A stretch of 64,000 bases of DNA, taken from CAZXEU01 sp965207385 (GTDB lineage: Bacteria; Bacteroidota; Rhodothermia; Rhodothermales; Bin80). The stretch covers positions 62,001 to 126,000 of the forward strand of contig CBDBLZ010000021.1 in NCBI GenBank assembly GCA_965207385.1, written 5' to 3'. The notes beneath the pieces are model-generated. The model was given only the letters and a program-made list of their open reading frames with translations, had not been told where the DNA came from and ran no database searches. Positions within the stretch are counted from its first letter, which is position 1; each line of letters starts with the position of its first letter. Both the position numbers and the translations under genes were made by a program. Positions 1 to 8,876 of the stretch are shown piece after piece.

Positions 1-2
1 GC

Positions 3-314
3 ATACGGAATTTCGATCCGAGCTACGAGCCTCTGGCCGTCCCCGAAGAAGCCCGCACGGCTTTCGAGGCCTCCCCTATGGCACATGTGGACTCCTGGCG
101 GTCCCCCGTGCTGGTCATCCACGGGGATGATGATCGAAACGTCGCATTCGAGGAAACCGTGCTGCTTGTCGAAGCACTGCGCGCGCGCGATGTACACGTC
201 GAGCAACTGGTGTTTCCGGATGAAGTCCACGGCTTCCTGACACACCGCAGGTGGGTACAGGCGTACGGCGCGGCCGCCGACTTCTTTCTGAAAACGCTGC
301 GCGAGAGACCATGA
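3..314 (+). CDS. S9 family (prolyl oligopeptidase-like) peptidase, C-terminal fragment
   Basis: The reading frame is open from the window edge, so the start and most of the protein lie outside. The visible ~103 residues are the end of an alpha/beta-hydrolase catalytic domain. HGDDDRNV carries the probable catalytic Asp and DEVHGF the probable catalytic His, in the order and spacing seen in S9 peptidases (DPP-IV/prolyl oligopeptidase). The Ser nucleophile would be upstream of the window. The stop codon overlaps the ATG of the next gene (ATGA), which suggests co-transcription. The family call is firm; the substrate cannot be read. Confidence 0.85.
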   Translation: MRNFDPSYEPLAVPEEARTAFEASPMAHVDSWRSPVLVIHGDDDRNVAFEETVLLVEALRARDVHVEQLVFPDEVHGFLTHRRWVQAYGAAADFFLKTLRERP

Positions 315-1015
315 CCGCCGAGACTGTACGGCAGCACCTTGCGACTCGGGAAGATCCCGAACGGGGTGCCTTCCTGCAGGGCTTCTTCAAGACCGGCAAG
401 GGAGAGTACGGGGAAGGCGACCTGTTCCGGGGCATCCGTGTGCCCGAACTTCGCAGGATCGCCGCGCGGTACAAGGCGCTGCCCTTGGATGAAACACTGC
501 TCCTGCTGCAGTCCCCGATGCACGAGGACCGCTTTGTAGCCCTTGCCATTCTCGTACACGCTTTCCAGCGCGGAAGCGAGCAGAGAAGGCAGGAGATCTA
601 CGCAGCCTACCTGGGCCACACGCGCTGGGTAAACAACTGGGACCTGGTCGACGCGTCGGCGCACAAGATCGTGGGGCCTTTTCTATTGGACAAGGACCGA
701 AGCGTTCTCGCCGAGCTCGCGGCATCCGACAACCTGTGGGAGCGGCGCATTGCCATCATGGCCACACTGCATTTCATCAGGGCAGGAGATTTTGCGGATA
801 CGCTAAGCCTCGCGAAGGTACTGCTCAAGGACCCCGAGCCGCTCATTCACAAGGCCGTCGGATGGATGCTGAGAGAGCTTGGAAAAAGGGACCAGGCGCT
901 GGAAGAGAGCTTCCTGCAGGAGCACTACCGCGCCATGCCCCGCACGATGCTTCGATACGCTATTGAACGCTTCGAGAAGACGCGAAGAAAGGCGTATCTC
1001 GAAGGAGCCATGTAG
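311..1015 (+). CDS. AlkD-like DNA alkylation repair protein
   Basis: About 234 residues of HEAT-like helical repeats. The segment RWVNNWDLVD is the hallmark of AlkD-type DNA glycosylases, where the Asp is needed for excision of N3/N7-alkylated purines; LWERRIAI follows as in the family. A longer frame opens at 251, but it overlaps the preceding peptidase by 64 bases. The ATG at 311 gives a family-length protein beginning MTAETVRQH and a tight ATGA overlap. The next gene begins at the base after the stop. Expected to act in the cytoplasm in base excision repair. Confidence 0.85.
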   Translation: MTAETVRQHLATREDPERGAFLQGFFKTGKGEYGEGDLFRGIRVPELRRIAARYKALPLDETLLLLQSPMHEDRFVALAILVHAFQRGSEQRRQEIYAAYLGHTRWVNNWDLVDASAHKIVGPFLLDKDRSVLAELAASDNLWERRIAIMATLHFIRAGDFADTLSLAKVLLKDPEPLIHKAVGWMLRELGKRDQALEESFLQEHYRAMPRTMLRYAIERFEKTRRKAYLEGAM

Positions 1016-1960
1016 ATGAGGCGGCTGTACTGTGAAGTGCTATCTGCCGAGGCGCGCATCCGGCCCTACGTTCGGGAAACGCCGCTTGTGCGGGCACGGT
1101 CGCTCGGGCACTCCACGTTTCTCAAGCTGGAGAATCTGCAGGTCACGGGCTCCTTCAAGGCGCGAGGCGCTTTCAACAGGCTCTTGCTTCTGCGCGGCCG
1201 GGAACGGACGCGCGGCATTCTGGCCGCTTCAACCGGCAACCACGGGCTCGCGATAGCCCATGCACTTGAAGTCCTCGGCCTCGACGGAACGATCTATCTG
1301 CCGGAAACGACGGATCCTGGCAAACTCGCCCGCCTCCGGCACCGCGCCGCCGCGCTTCATCTTACTGGTCAGGACGGCGTGGAAGCCGAATTGGCGGCGC
1401 GCAGGGACGCGCTGGCCAGTGACCGCCTGTTCATATCACCCTACAACGATCCGGCGATTATCGGCGGTCAAGGCACGGTGGCCCTCGAGATGCTGCGCCA
1501 GAATCAGGATCTGGATGCCCTCCTGGTGGCGGTGGGAGGAGGGGGACTGATTGGCGGCATCTCCGCCTATGCCAAGGCGGCGCGCCCCGGCATTCGCATT
1601 GTCGGCTGCTCCCCGGAAGCGTCCGCGGTCATGCACGCCTCTGTGGCTGCCGGTCGCATAGTGTCGCAGCCTGTTCTTCCGACGCTTTCGGATGGAACCG
1701 CCGGAGGAATCGAAGAAGACGCCATAACCTTTCCGCTTTGCCGGGACCTGGTAGACGACTGGTTTGTGGCACCGGAGCCGGCCATTCGGGCCGCCATGCG
1801 GTATCTTTACCGAAAGGAGCGTCTCGTGGTGGAGGGGGCCGCCGCCGTGGCGGTTGCGGTGTTGCTACAGAATGCTGAGTATTTCAGGCACCTGCGAGTG
1901 GCCGTGGTCATTTGCGGAGGCAATGTGGACATGGAGCGCTTCCAGACCGTCATGAACTGA
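1016..1960 (+). CDS. Threonine/serine dehydratase-like PLP enzyme
   Basis: A 314-residue fold-type II PLP enzyme. SFKARGA contains the Lys expected to bind PLP (around residue 47). STGNHG is the substrate/carboxylate loop and VGGGGLIGG the phosphate-binding glycine loop. There is no C-terminal ACT regulatory domain, so it resembles catabolic or racemase-like enzymes of the IlvB/TdcB group. The likely reaction is deamination of L-threonine or L-serine to a 2-oxo acid through an enamine. Serine racemase activity cannot be excluded. It directly abuts the AlkD-like gene and lies 12 bases before a RidA-family gene, a functionally matching neighbour. Confidence 0.85.
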   Translation: MRRLYCEVLSAEARIRPYVRETPLVRARSLGHSTFLKLENLQVTGSFKARGAFNRLLLLRGRERTRGILAASTGNHGLAIAHALEVLGLDGTIYLPETTDPGKLARLRHRAAALHLTGQDGVEAELAARRDALASDRLFISPYNDPAIIGGQGTVALEMLRQNQDLDALLVAVGGGGLIGGISAYAKAARPGIRIVGCSPEASAVMHASVAAGRIVSQPVLPTLSDGTAGGIEEDAITFPLCRDLVDDWFVAPEPAIRAAMRYLYRKERLVVEGAAAVAVAVLLQNAEYFRHLRVAVVICGGNVDMERFQTVMN

Positions 1961-1972
1961 CTACTTGCACTC

Positions 1973-2497
1973 ATGCGCATCGCCCTTTTGCTTTTCCTGC
2001 TGGTCACCGGCTGTGCAGACACCCCTGATAACGCATCCGATCCTGAGGCGCGCCTGGTGGAGCTCGGCATTACGCTGCCCACGCCGCCGGCTCCCGTTGC
2101 CAACTACGTTCGGAGCGTCCACGCGGACGACTTCGTCTTTCTTGCCGGCCACGGCCCTCTGCAGGATGACGGCACCTACGTAACGGGCAAGGTGGGCCGC
2201 GACCTGACGTTGGAAGAAGGCTACGAGGCGGCGCGGCTGACGGGTATTGCCCTTCTGGCCTCGCTCAGGGCGGAAATCGGAGACCTGAACCGGGTCGAGC
2301 GTATCGTGAAGGCCGTCGGAATGGTGAACGCAACGGATGACTTCACCGAGCAGCCGAACGTCATAAACGGCTTTTCGGATCTCATGGTCGAAGTATTCGG
2401 GGACCGGGGCCGACACGCCCGCTCGGCCGTCGGCATGGCTTCGCTTCCCATCGGTATTGCGGTCGAAATCGAGATGGTGGTGCAGCTCCGCGACTAG
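1973..2497 (+). CDS. RidA/YjgF-family protein with lipoprotein signal peptide
   Basis: 174 residues, longer than the usual ~130 of RidA. The extra N-terminus is a hydrophobic stretch ending in LLVTGC, a plausible lipobox with the acylated Cys near residue 14. The RidA core follows (DDFVFLAGHGPL, VKAVGMVNATDD). The C-terminal RHARSAVGMASLP segment has the Arg that in RidA binds the substrate carboxylate, and IAVEIEMVV holds the conserved Glu. RidA normally hydrolyses reactive enamine/imine products of threonine/serine dehydratases. The upstream gene encodes such an enzyme, but the lipobox would place this copy outside the cytoplasm. That mismatch is unusual. Confidence 0.82.
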   Translation: MRIALLLFLLVTGCADTPDNASDPEARLVELGITLPTPPAPVANYVRSVHADDFVFLAGHGPLQDDGTYVTGKVGRDLTLEEGYEAARLTGIALLASLRAEIGDLNRVERIVKAVGMVNATDDFTEQPNVINGFSDLMVEVFGDRGRHARSAVGMASLPIGIAVEIEMVVQLRD

Positions 2498-2822
2498 CAG
2501 ACGGGGCCAGGATATTCACGGTGATCGCCGCATGGCTTGTCGATGCCAGCTGCTTGTCCTGGCTCGCGGCCTCTTCAGCTTTGCCGGTCCATCGCATCTG
2601 CAGGCCGGTCTGGCCCGGTTGCGATAGCACCAGCCACGGCAGAAAACAGCAAGTCGCGAATCCTGACGCCGGCGAGCGGCCCACGATCTGCCATTCGGAA
2701 TCACGGACCGCCGCCGGGTCCGGAATCCTCGGGTACACCGGTAAGCTCAGGACGCCCGGCGTGCGCGGCTGGGGCCATCCATGAGCCGGCCTTATCCGGT
2801 GCCCGTATTCGTCTCCCGCACC

Positions 2823-2850
2823 CTTCGACCGGGCTGTCGAAGTAGCCCGG
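2823..2850 (+). promoter_or_regulatory. Interleaved inverted repeats (possible competing hairpins or pseudoknot)
   Basis: CTTCGA (2823-2828) is complementary to TCGAAG (2837-2842). CCGGGCT (2829-2835) is complementary to AGCCCGG (2844-2850). The two stems are interleaved, so they are either mutually exclusive or a compact H-type pseudoknot. The site lies about 150 bases before the thioredoxin/TonB-receptor pair. Any regulatory role is inference. Confidence 0.3.
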
Positions 2851-2990
2851 GCAGCCAATGAATGGCCGTGCTGGAGACAAGCTTGCGGGCCGGCGGCCAC
2901 CGGCATCGACACCAACTGCCCCAAACTGCGGATCAATTGGCTACCGAGGCAATTCAATGAAGTTAGGAAAGGCTAAATATGAATTAAGGC

Positions 2991-2995
2991 AGGAG
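2991..2995 (+). promoter_or_regulatory. Ribosome-binding site deciding a TTG start
   Basis: AGGAG lies six bases before the TTG at 3002. It supports this unusual start for the thioredoxin gene, because that TTG gives a complete signal peptide and no ATG occurs near it in frame. Confidence 0.65.
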
Positions 2996-3001
2996 TGAAT
3001 A

Positions 3002-3454
3002 TTGATTAAGCCTTGGCTCATATTGACAATTCTGGCTGGCATTGCCCTTCCGGCAAGTGCACAGACCTCGGCGAACTGGCAGTCCTGGACGGATGCCTGG
3101 TCCGACGCCACGGCCATGAGCCTCCCAAAGCTGGTCTATGTCCGAGCCGCATGGTGCGCCCCGTGCCGGAAGCTAGAGCGTGAGACGTTCAGGGACCCGG
3201 CCGTGGCCGAGCGCCTTCGGCGATTCGCGCAAGCCAGGCTAACGATCGACGACTTCGACAGCGTGCAGCGCCTCGGCGCGTACAGGCTGAGCGAGGCGGC
3301 CTGGGCAGCGCGCCTCGGAGCAGAAACAACGCCCGCACTCATCGTGCTTGCGCCAGACGGCGCTATACTTGCGCGTCACAGCGGCTATGTCCCGGCCGGG
3401 GGCCTGGTGAGCATCCTGGACGCCGCCCTTGCGGAATCGGCAGAGCTCCGTTGA
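3002..3454 (+). CDS. Exported thioredoxin-family protein
   Basis: 150 residues starting at TTG. MIKPWLILTILAGIALPASA is a signal peptide with probable cleavage after ASA (about residue 20). The active site WCAPC has Cys52 and Cys55, and TTPALIVL has the cis-Pro expected in a thioredoxin fold. It is a periplasmic thiol oxidoreductase or a disulfide-linked partner protein. The stop overlaps the TTG start of the next gene (TTGA), so translation is probably coupled to the TonB-dependent receptor. That receptor has a conserved Cys pair in its plug domain, a possible redox client (inference). Confidence 0.85.
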   Translation: MIKPWLILTILAGIALPASAQTSANWQSWTDAWSDATAMSLPKLVYVRAAWCAPCRKLERETFRDPAVAERLRRFAQARLTIDDFDSVQRLGAYRLSEAAWAARLGAETTPALIVLAPDGAILARHSGYVPAGGLVSILDAALAESAELR

Positions 3455-5727
3455 AAAAGCTCCTGTGCCTATTCATCGCGCCGTGGCTGTTGCAGGCGGC
3501 TTCGGCACAAACGGTCACAGGCACGGTGACATCGACCGGCGCGGCGGTGCCGCTGGCGACCGTGCGGCTTGCCGGTACATCCATCGGGACGGCCGCAGAT
3601 GCCAATGGACGATTTGGACTTGAGCTGCCTGCGCCGGGTACGTATACCGTATCCGTCAGCGCGGTCGGCTTCGAGCCAGCCGACCAGACCATTACGGCGT
3701 CCGACGGGGAAGCCGTGCATATAGCCGTCGAGCTAAGTGCGGCTACGTACGAGGCTGGTCTGGTCGTAGTTACCGGTACCATGCAGGAATTGGGCCTGCG
3801 GGAGTCGCCCGTGAAGGTGGACGTATTGCCCGCGCGATTCCTGGAGGTCGTTCCCTCGGCCAACATCATGGATGCGGTGGAGCGCGTAAATGGACTCTAT
3901 CAACAAATAGACTGCGGCGTTTGCTACACCAACAACATCCGTATCAACGGCATGGACGGGCCCAATACGGCCGTCCTGATTGACGGCATGCCTTTGATGT
4001 CGAGCCTGGCTGCGACATACGGTCTCAATGGCATTTCACCGATACTCGTGCGGCAGATCGAGGTCGTGAAGGGCCCTACGGCCACGCTTTACGGCTCCGA
4101 GGCGCTCGGCGGCACTATCAACATTCTGACCAAGAGTCCCATGGCGGCTCCGCGCCTGTCAACGAATGTCTTCTCTACAACGCTCTCGGAAGCGGCCGCC
4201 GAGTTTGCAGTTGTGCCGCTTCGGCAAGGAAAGACGAGTGCACTGGTAAGCGGAACTCTCTTCCGCACATTCGCCTACCACGACAACAACGGGGACGGGT
4301 TTTCTGACCGGCCTTTGGAAACCAGAATGGCCGCCTTTGGCAAGGCCGAGCGTCTGGATGCCTACGGCTTCAGGCGAGCAAGTCTGGCCGCTAGACTTTA
4401 CTACGAGAACCGGGCAGCAGGTACAGAATCGTTCTTGGCGGATGTGCGCGACTTCCGGGGATCTCCGGAAGTCTACGGCGAATCCATATTTACACGCCGC
4501 GCCGAGATCCTCGGCACGCTCGCCATCCGGCCAGGACTGCAGCTGCGCGCCTCGGGCGCTGTGCACCATCAAGACTCATTCTACGGCGAGGTCGAATACG
4601 TGGCAAGCCAGGCTGATGCGTTCGGCCAACTCCTCTGGACGCCTGCAACTGAGACAACGGCCCTGGAGGGTCATAACCTCCTTGCGGGCTTCACCGTTCG
4701 CAGCCTGCGCTACGATGACAGCTCCGGCGCAACCGGACGATATGATGAGGCGGGGCAGCTTGCCGAAAACCGGCCGGATTTGCGCACGGTCCCTGGTATC
4801 TTCGTCCAGGACGACTGGCTACTGCGCCCTTCGCTTCGCCTACTTGCCGGTATGCGGGCGGACTTCCAGCCTCGCCACGGGCTTATACCGTCGCCACGCG
4901 CTGCCGTAAAGTGGCAGCCGACCGAATTTTCGACCGTGCGTCTTAACCTGGGCACGGGCTTCCGGCTGGTAAACCTGTTTACGGAGGACCACGCCGCCTA
5001 CACGGGCGGCCGTGCCACCCTCGTGCTCGAAGACTTGGCCCCGGAGCGAAGCGTCAGCACCATCCTGAGCCTGCGCCAGGTCATAGTCGTAGTCCGCGCT
5101 TCCGTCACACTTGACGTCGACCTGTTCTGGACCCGATTCTCCAACAAGATAGAGCCCGATTACTCTGTGCCGGGGCAGATCCGGTACGCCAACCTGGATG
5201 GCCATGCCACTACGCAAGGCATGGCGCTGCAGGTGCAGGGATCGCTTGGTAATTCGCTGCGCTATTCCGTTGGCGGCACGCTGCTCAATGTCTTTGCCTA
5301 TGAGGGAGATCGCCGCCGGCCACTCGAATTCGCTCCCGATTTTCAGGGAACCGCAACCATTACCTGGCAGACGCTCAGTGATGTCGCCGTAAGTTACACA
5401 GGCAGGCTTACCGGGCCGATGGCAATGCCGCCGTACGCGCAGGAGACGCGTGCGCAGTATCGGGCTGCAACGGGCGCCCCTCTCCGCAGCAGCTCACCGG
5501 TGTACGCCGTGCACAATTTGCAGCTCAGCAAGGACGTATTGCTCGGCAGCCGCCTGGCACAGGCCTATGTCGCCGTGGAGAATGCACTGGGCTACAGGCA
5601 ATCGAGCCCCGTCGTCGGCTTCTATGACGGTAATCCGGGCTTCGGCAAGTCGTTTGATACCACCTACGTCTACGGACCCATTGAAGGCCGGCACTTTGGG
5701 GCAGGGATCCGCTTCATAGTTCCGTGA
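3451..5727 (+). CDS. TonB-dependent receptor with carboxypeptidase-like N-terminal domain
   Basis: 758 residues from a TTG start overlapping the previous stop. Residues 1-19 form a signal peptide ending ASAQ. A carboxypeptidase-regulatory-like beta-sandwich follows (about 20-105), then a plug domain (about 115-225) with RINGMDGPNTAVLIDGMP and VKGPTATLYGSEALGGTINI, then a 22-strand-type barrel to the C-terminus. The plug contains DCGVCYTNNIRINGM, a close Cys pair found in one group of these receptors. It imports an unidentified siderophore, metal complex or cofactor across the outer membrane using TonB energy. Its 3' end overlaps the convergent subtilase gene by 14 bases. Confidence 0.88.
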   Translation: MKKLLCLFIAPWLLQAASAQTVTGTVTSTGAAVPLATVRLAGTSIGTAADANGRFGLELPAPGTYTVSVSAVGFEPADQTITASDGEAVHIAVELSAATYEAGLVVVTGTMQELGLRESPVKVDVLPARFLEVVPSANIMDAVERVNGLYQQIDCGVCYTNNIRINGMDGPNTAVLIDGMPLMSSLAATYGLNGISPILVRQIEVVKGPTATLYGSEALGGTINILTKSPMAAPRLSTNVFSTTLSEAAAEFAVVPLRQGKTSALVSGTLFRTFAYHDNNGDGFSDRPLETRMAAFGKAERLDAYGFRRASLAARLYYENRAAGTESFLADVRDFRGSPEVYGESIFTRRAEILGTLAIRPGLQLRASGAVHHQDSFYGEVEYVASQADAFGQLLWTPATETTALEGHNLLAGFTVRSLRYDDSSGATGRYDEAGQLAENRPDLRTVPGIFVQDDWLLRPSLRLLAGMRADFQPRHGLIPSPRAAVKWQPTEFSTVRLNLGTGFRLVNLFTEDHAAYTGGRATLVLEDLAPERSVSTILSLRQVIVVVRASVTLDVDLFWTRFSNKIEPDYSVPGQIRYANLDGHATTQGMALQVQGSLGNSLRYSVGGTLLNVFAYEGDRRRPLEFAPDFQGTATITWQTLSDVAVSYTGRLTGPMAMPPYAQETRAQYRAATGAPLRSSSPVYAVHNLQLSKDVLLGSRLAQAYVAVENALGYRQSSPVVGFYDGNPGFGKSFDTTYVYGPIEGRHFGAGIRFIVP

Positions 5728-7267
5728 GCGCGACCTGCTGCGGCTGATTCATTCCGAGAGCCTGCAATGCCGCCTCGGCATTGACGATTCGCCCCGTCAC
5801 GGCTGCATCCGGCCCCACCGTTCCTGTTCCGTGCAGTAGGCTGTATGCTCTTTCGGCGGTGACTTCCGGATCGAGTGCCCGCATGATGCCAATAAGCCCT
5901 GCCACGAGTGGCGCTGCCATCGAGGTCCCGCTAAGGTAGTCATACTGGCTTCCCGGGTACGAAGAGAGGATGTCCACACCGGGAGCAGCAATCGGCCATT
6001 CAAGCGAGGCCACCGTATTCGAAAAGGAAGCCTTCCGGAGGTCCTGATCGACGGCCGCAACGGCAATTACACCCTTGATATTGGACGGATAATGCCTCGC
6101 GGCATCCTCGTCAGCGTTGCCCGCACTGGCCACTACGATGGCTCCGCGACGCTGCGCCAGTGCGATGGCCAATACCAACACGCGGGGGGGCTCGTCCGCA
6201 AAACTGCCCAGGGACATCGAAATCACGTCCGCGTCTGCCAGCGAAGCGTCGATCACGGCCTGTGCGATTTCTTCCAGCGTACCGGAACCGTCGTCGCCGA
6301 GTGCGCGGTACGCCCCCAGCTGTACGAATGCACCATTCCAGTTCAAAGAGGCGATGCCACGGCCGTTGTTCGTGGCAGCAGCCGCAATTCCCGCGCAATG
6401 GGTACCGTGGCCATTTTCATCGGTTGAATCACCTGCCGCCGACAGTACAGCCTCCAGGTCCTCATGCCCTCCATCGATGCCGGTGTCCACGATGGCAATC
6501 CGGGCCGCTTTCCGGGGCGCTGCGTCGACCAGCATGGCGTGCGCTTCATGGGCGTGGATGGCCTCAAGCGCCCACTGCTCAGACACACGCGGGTCGTTTT
6601 CCAGAAAGCGCGCCGCTTCGGCGGCACCAGGCGCCTTGCCCATGATCGGTACAGCTTCTACCTCGACATTCCAGGCCACGTAGTCGACATTCTCCCGGTC
6701 CGCGCCCAGCGCACGCATCAATTTCCGGCCTCTTCCTCGCCGTACAGAGAGCACAAACACTTGCGCCAGGTCCTCGCTCATGCTCAGGTTTACCGACGGG
6801 AAGGCCTGTTCATATGCGGCCTCGAAGCGATTCAGGACCGGGGCGAGTTCCTCAATGCTGTCATCCGGACCCAGCTCCACCAGAATGGACGCCTGGCCGT
6901 AGACGCCCAGCAGCCGTCCAGCCAGGTACAGCGTGCCCGCTATTGCGAGCAATCCCGCGCCAAGCGCAAAGAATGGCGCCGAGTCCAGCCGGGGCCTCCG
7001 GAGCGCCAGCCACGTGGCCGCGAGCACCAAGCCAAGCCCCATATCCGTGCACATGGACAAGGTCACGGCAAAGAAGCCACCGCCAGACAAAAGGCGTGCC
7101 ACAAGACCCAGGCCGACGAGCGCAAATCCGGCCAGCATGGGCCAGGGATTGGCCTTTCGGCTGGACATGCCGACCGCAATAAGCAGAAAGGCAATGACAG
7201 GAATTACTGTGACCAGGTCCATCGCGGCGGCAGCAGCTTCTGGCTTAGAGGTACGAAGAGGCTCCAT
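5714..7267 (-). CDS. Membrane-anchored subtilisin-like (S8) serine protease
   Basis: 517 residues. The N-terminal ~125 residues contain four hydrophobic segments in place of a simple signal peptide. A ~90-residue linker/pro-like segment follows, then the subtilase domain. The catalytic triad is complete: Asp261 in IVDTGIDGG, His287 in NGHGTHCAG and Ser449 in SGTSMAAP. The oxyanion Asn is plausibly in VASAGNADED. If the first membrane segments are right, the protease domain would be held at the inner membrane; its topology cannot be fixed by eye. The start could also be at the second Met (MDLVTVIP, 15 residues later). Substrate unknown. Confidence 0.85.
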   Translation of the reverse strand: MEPLRTSKPEAAAAAMDLVTVIPVIAFLLIAVGMSSRKANPWPMLAGFALVGLGLVARLLSGGGFFAVTLSMCTDMGLGLVLAATWLALRRPRLDSAPFFALGAGLLAIAGTLYLAGRLLGVYGQASILVELGPDDSIEELAPVLNRFEAAYEQAFPSVNLSMSEDLAQVFVLSVRRGRGRKLMRALGADRENVDYVAWNVEVEAVPIMGKAPGAAEAARFLENDPRVSEQWALEAIHAHEAHAMLVDAAPRKAARIAIVDTGIDGGHEDLEAVLSAAGDSTDENGHGTHCAGIAAAATNNGRGIASLNWNGAFVQLGAYRALGDDGSGTLEEIAQAVIDASLADADVISMSLGSFADEPPRVLVLAIALAQRRGAIVVASAGNADEDAARHYPSNIKGVIAVAAVDQDLRKASFSNTVASLEWPIAAPGVDILSSYPGSQYDYLSGTSMAAPLVAGLIGIMRALDPEVTAERAYSLLHGTGTVGPDAAVTGRIVNAEAALQALGMNQPQQVALTEL

Positions 7268-7379
7268 GCGTGTTGCAGGTGCGGACTACTCGCCGCGACG
7301 CAGACTCCGTCGCTTTTCCCGGCCTCCTGCACGAATGTCCCGCCCGGCGTATATTTCGCCATCCTATCCGTGAGAACCC

Positions 7380-8858
7380 ATGGCGCATATTTTGGCCCTG
7401 GACCAGGGCACCACCAGCTCCCGCGCCATCGTGTTTGACCGCACCGGGTCGGTACTGGCCAGTGCACAGAAGGAGTTCAGGCAAATTTTCCCTCAGCCGG
7501 GCTGGGTGGAGCACGATCCCCTGGACATCTGGCAATCGCAGCGGGAGGTAGCGCTGGAAGCCTTGGGGACCGGCCGGCTCTCGTCCCGGGACGTAGTGGC
7601 CATCGGAATCACCAATCAGCGCGAAACCACGCTGGTCTGGGACCGCGAAACGGGTGTTCCAGTCTACAACGCCATCGTCTGGCAGGACCGGCGGACGGCG
7701 GCCTTCTGTGATGCGCTACGCCAGGCAGGCCACGAGCCGCTGATACGGGAGAAGACCGGTCTGGTGCTGGATCCTTATTTCTCCGGGACGAAGATTCGCT
7801 GGATCCTGGACCACGTGCCGGATGCGCGCGCCCGCGCAGACAGGGGTGAGCTCGCTTTCGGCACCGTGGATTCCTGGCTTTTGTGGAAGCTTACAGGCGT
7901 GCATGCTACGGACCCGTCCAATGCCTCGCGCACGCTGCTGTACAACATCGGCGACGGCCGTTGGGACGATGAGCTCCTTGGATTGATCGGCGTGCCGCCT
8001 GCCATATTGCCTGAGGTGCGCAGCTCCAGCGAGGTCTATGGGACAACCGATATTCTGGGCGGCACAACACCCATAGCGGGTATCGCGGGCGACCAGCAGG
8101 CGGCCTTGTTCGGTCAGGCCTGCTCCAGCGCGGGAATGGCGAAGAACACCTACGGAACGGGCTGCTTCATGCTGATGAACACCGGCGGCAGCCCTTCGGT
8201 ATCGGCAAACAACCTGCTCTCCACGGTGGCCTGGCAGACGGATGCCGGGCGGACTTACGCGCTTGAGGGCAGCATTTTCGTCGCAGGCGCCGTCGTGCAG
8301 TGGCTGCGCGACAAGCTCGGCATCATCGCCAGCGCCGCTGACGTGGAGGACCTCGCCCGGAGCGAGCCCGATAACGGCGGCGTGTACTTCGTTCCCGCGT
8401 TTGTGGGGCTTGGCGCTCCCCACTGGGATGCGTACGCGCGGGGCACGATTGCCGGCCTTACGCGGGGTAGTACGGCCGGACACATAGCCCGGGCCGCTCT
8501 GGAGAGCATCGCCTACCAGAGTGCGGACGTGATCGAGGCCATGGAGTCAGACAGCGGTACCCGGTTGCGGCAGCTTCGCGTGGACGGTGGAGCAACGGCC
8601 AACAACCTGCTCATGCAGTTCCAGGCTGACTTGCTGGATGTGCCTGTCGTGCGGCCCAAGGTCCCGGAGACGACCGCCCTGGGAGCTGCCTACCTGGCAG
8701 GCCTTGCCGTGGGATACTGGACAAGCGCGGAAGAAATCGGGGGGCTTTGGCAAATCGATCGCACCTTCGAACCCGGCATGGGTGCAGACCATGCCCATGC
8801 GCTGCGCACGCGATGGAAGAAAGCGCTCACAAGAGCGAAGGCCTGGGAGAACAACTGA
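7380..8858 (+). CDS. glpK: Glycerol kinase
   Basis: 492 residues, usual length for GlpK. MAHILALDQGTTSSRAIVFD is the FGGY-kinase phosphate-binding loop. FPQPGWVEHDP and AITNQRE-like ITNQRETT are GlpK signatures, and GIAGDQQAALFGQ holds the catalytic Asp. DGGATANNLLMQFQADLL matches the C-terminal ATP-binding region. It phosphorylates glycerol to sn-glycerol-3-phosphate in the cytoplasm. It is followed 18 bases later by the glycerol facilitator gene, so this is a two-gene uptake and trapping unit. Confidence 0.96.
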   Translation: MAHILALDQGTTSSRAIVFDRTGSVLASAQKEFRQIFPQPGWVEHDPLDIWQSQREVALEALGTGRLSSRDVVAIGITNQRETTLVWDRETGVPVYNAIVWQDRRTAAFCDALRQAGHEPLIREKTGLVLDPYFSGTKIRWILDHVPDARARADRGELAFGTVDSWLLWKLTGVHATDPSNASRTLLYNIGDGRWDDELLGLIGVPPAILPEVRSSSEVYGTTDILGGTTPIAGIAGDQQAALFGQACSSAGMAKNTYGTGCFMLMNTGGSPSVSANNLLSTVAWQTDAGRTYALEGSIFVAGAVVQWLRDKLGIIASAADVEDLARSEPDNGGVYFVPAFVGLGAPHWDAYARGTIAGLTRGSTAGHIARAALESIAYQSADVIEAMESDSGTRLRQLRVDGGATANNLLMQFQADLLDVPVVRPKVPETTALGAAYLAGLAVGYWTSAEEIGGLWQIDRTFEPGMGADHAHALRTRWKKALTRAKAWENN

Positions 8859-8876
8859 CACGCTACCCGAAACCTC

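Larger units (their letters stand above)
2498..3001. other. Intergenic region, no gene recognised
   Basis: About 500 bases between the RidA-like gene and the thioredoxin gene. The open frames here have no family resemblance and biased composition. The only structure noted is an interleaved pair of inverted repeats at 2823-2850. The last ~60 bases are AT-richer and end in a good ribosome-binding site, so the promoter for the downstream pair is probably here. Confidence 0.6.

Noticed and set aside
2382..2957. 191-codon minus-strand open frame
   Set aside because: Overlaps the RidA-like gene, has no signal, motif or family likeness, and fits the chance open frames expected at this GC content
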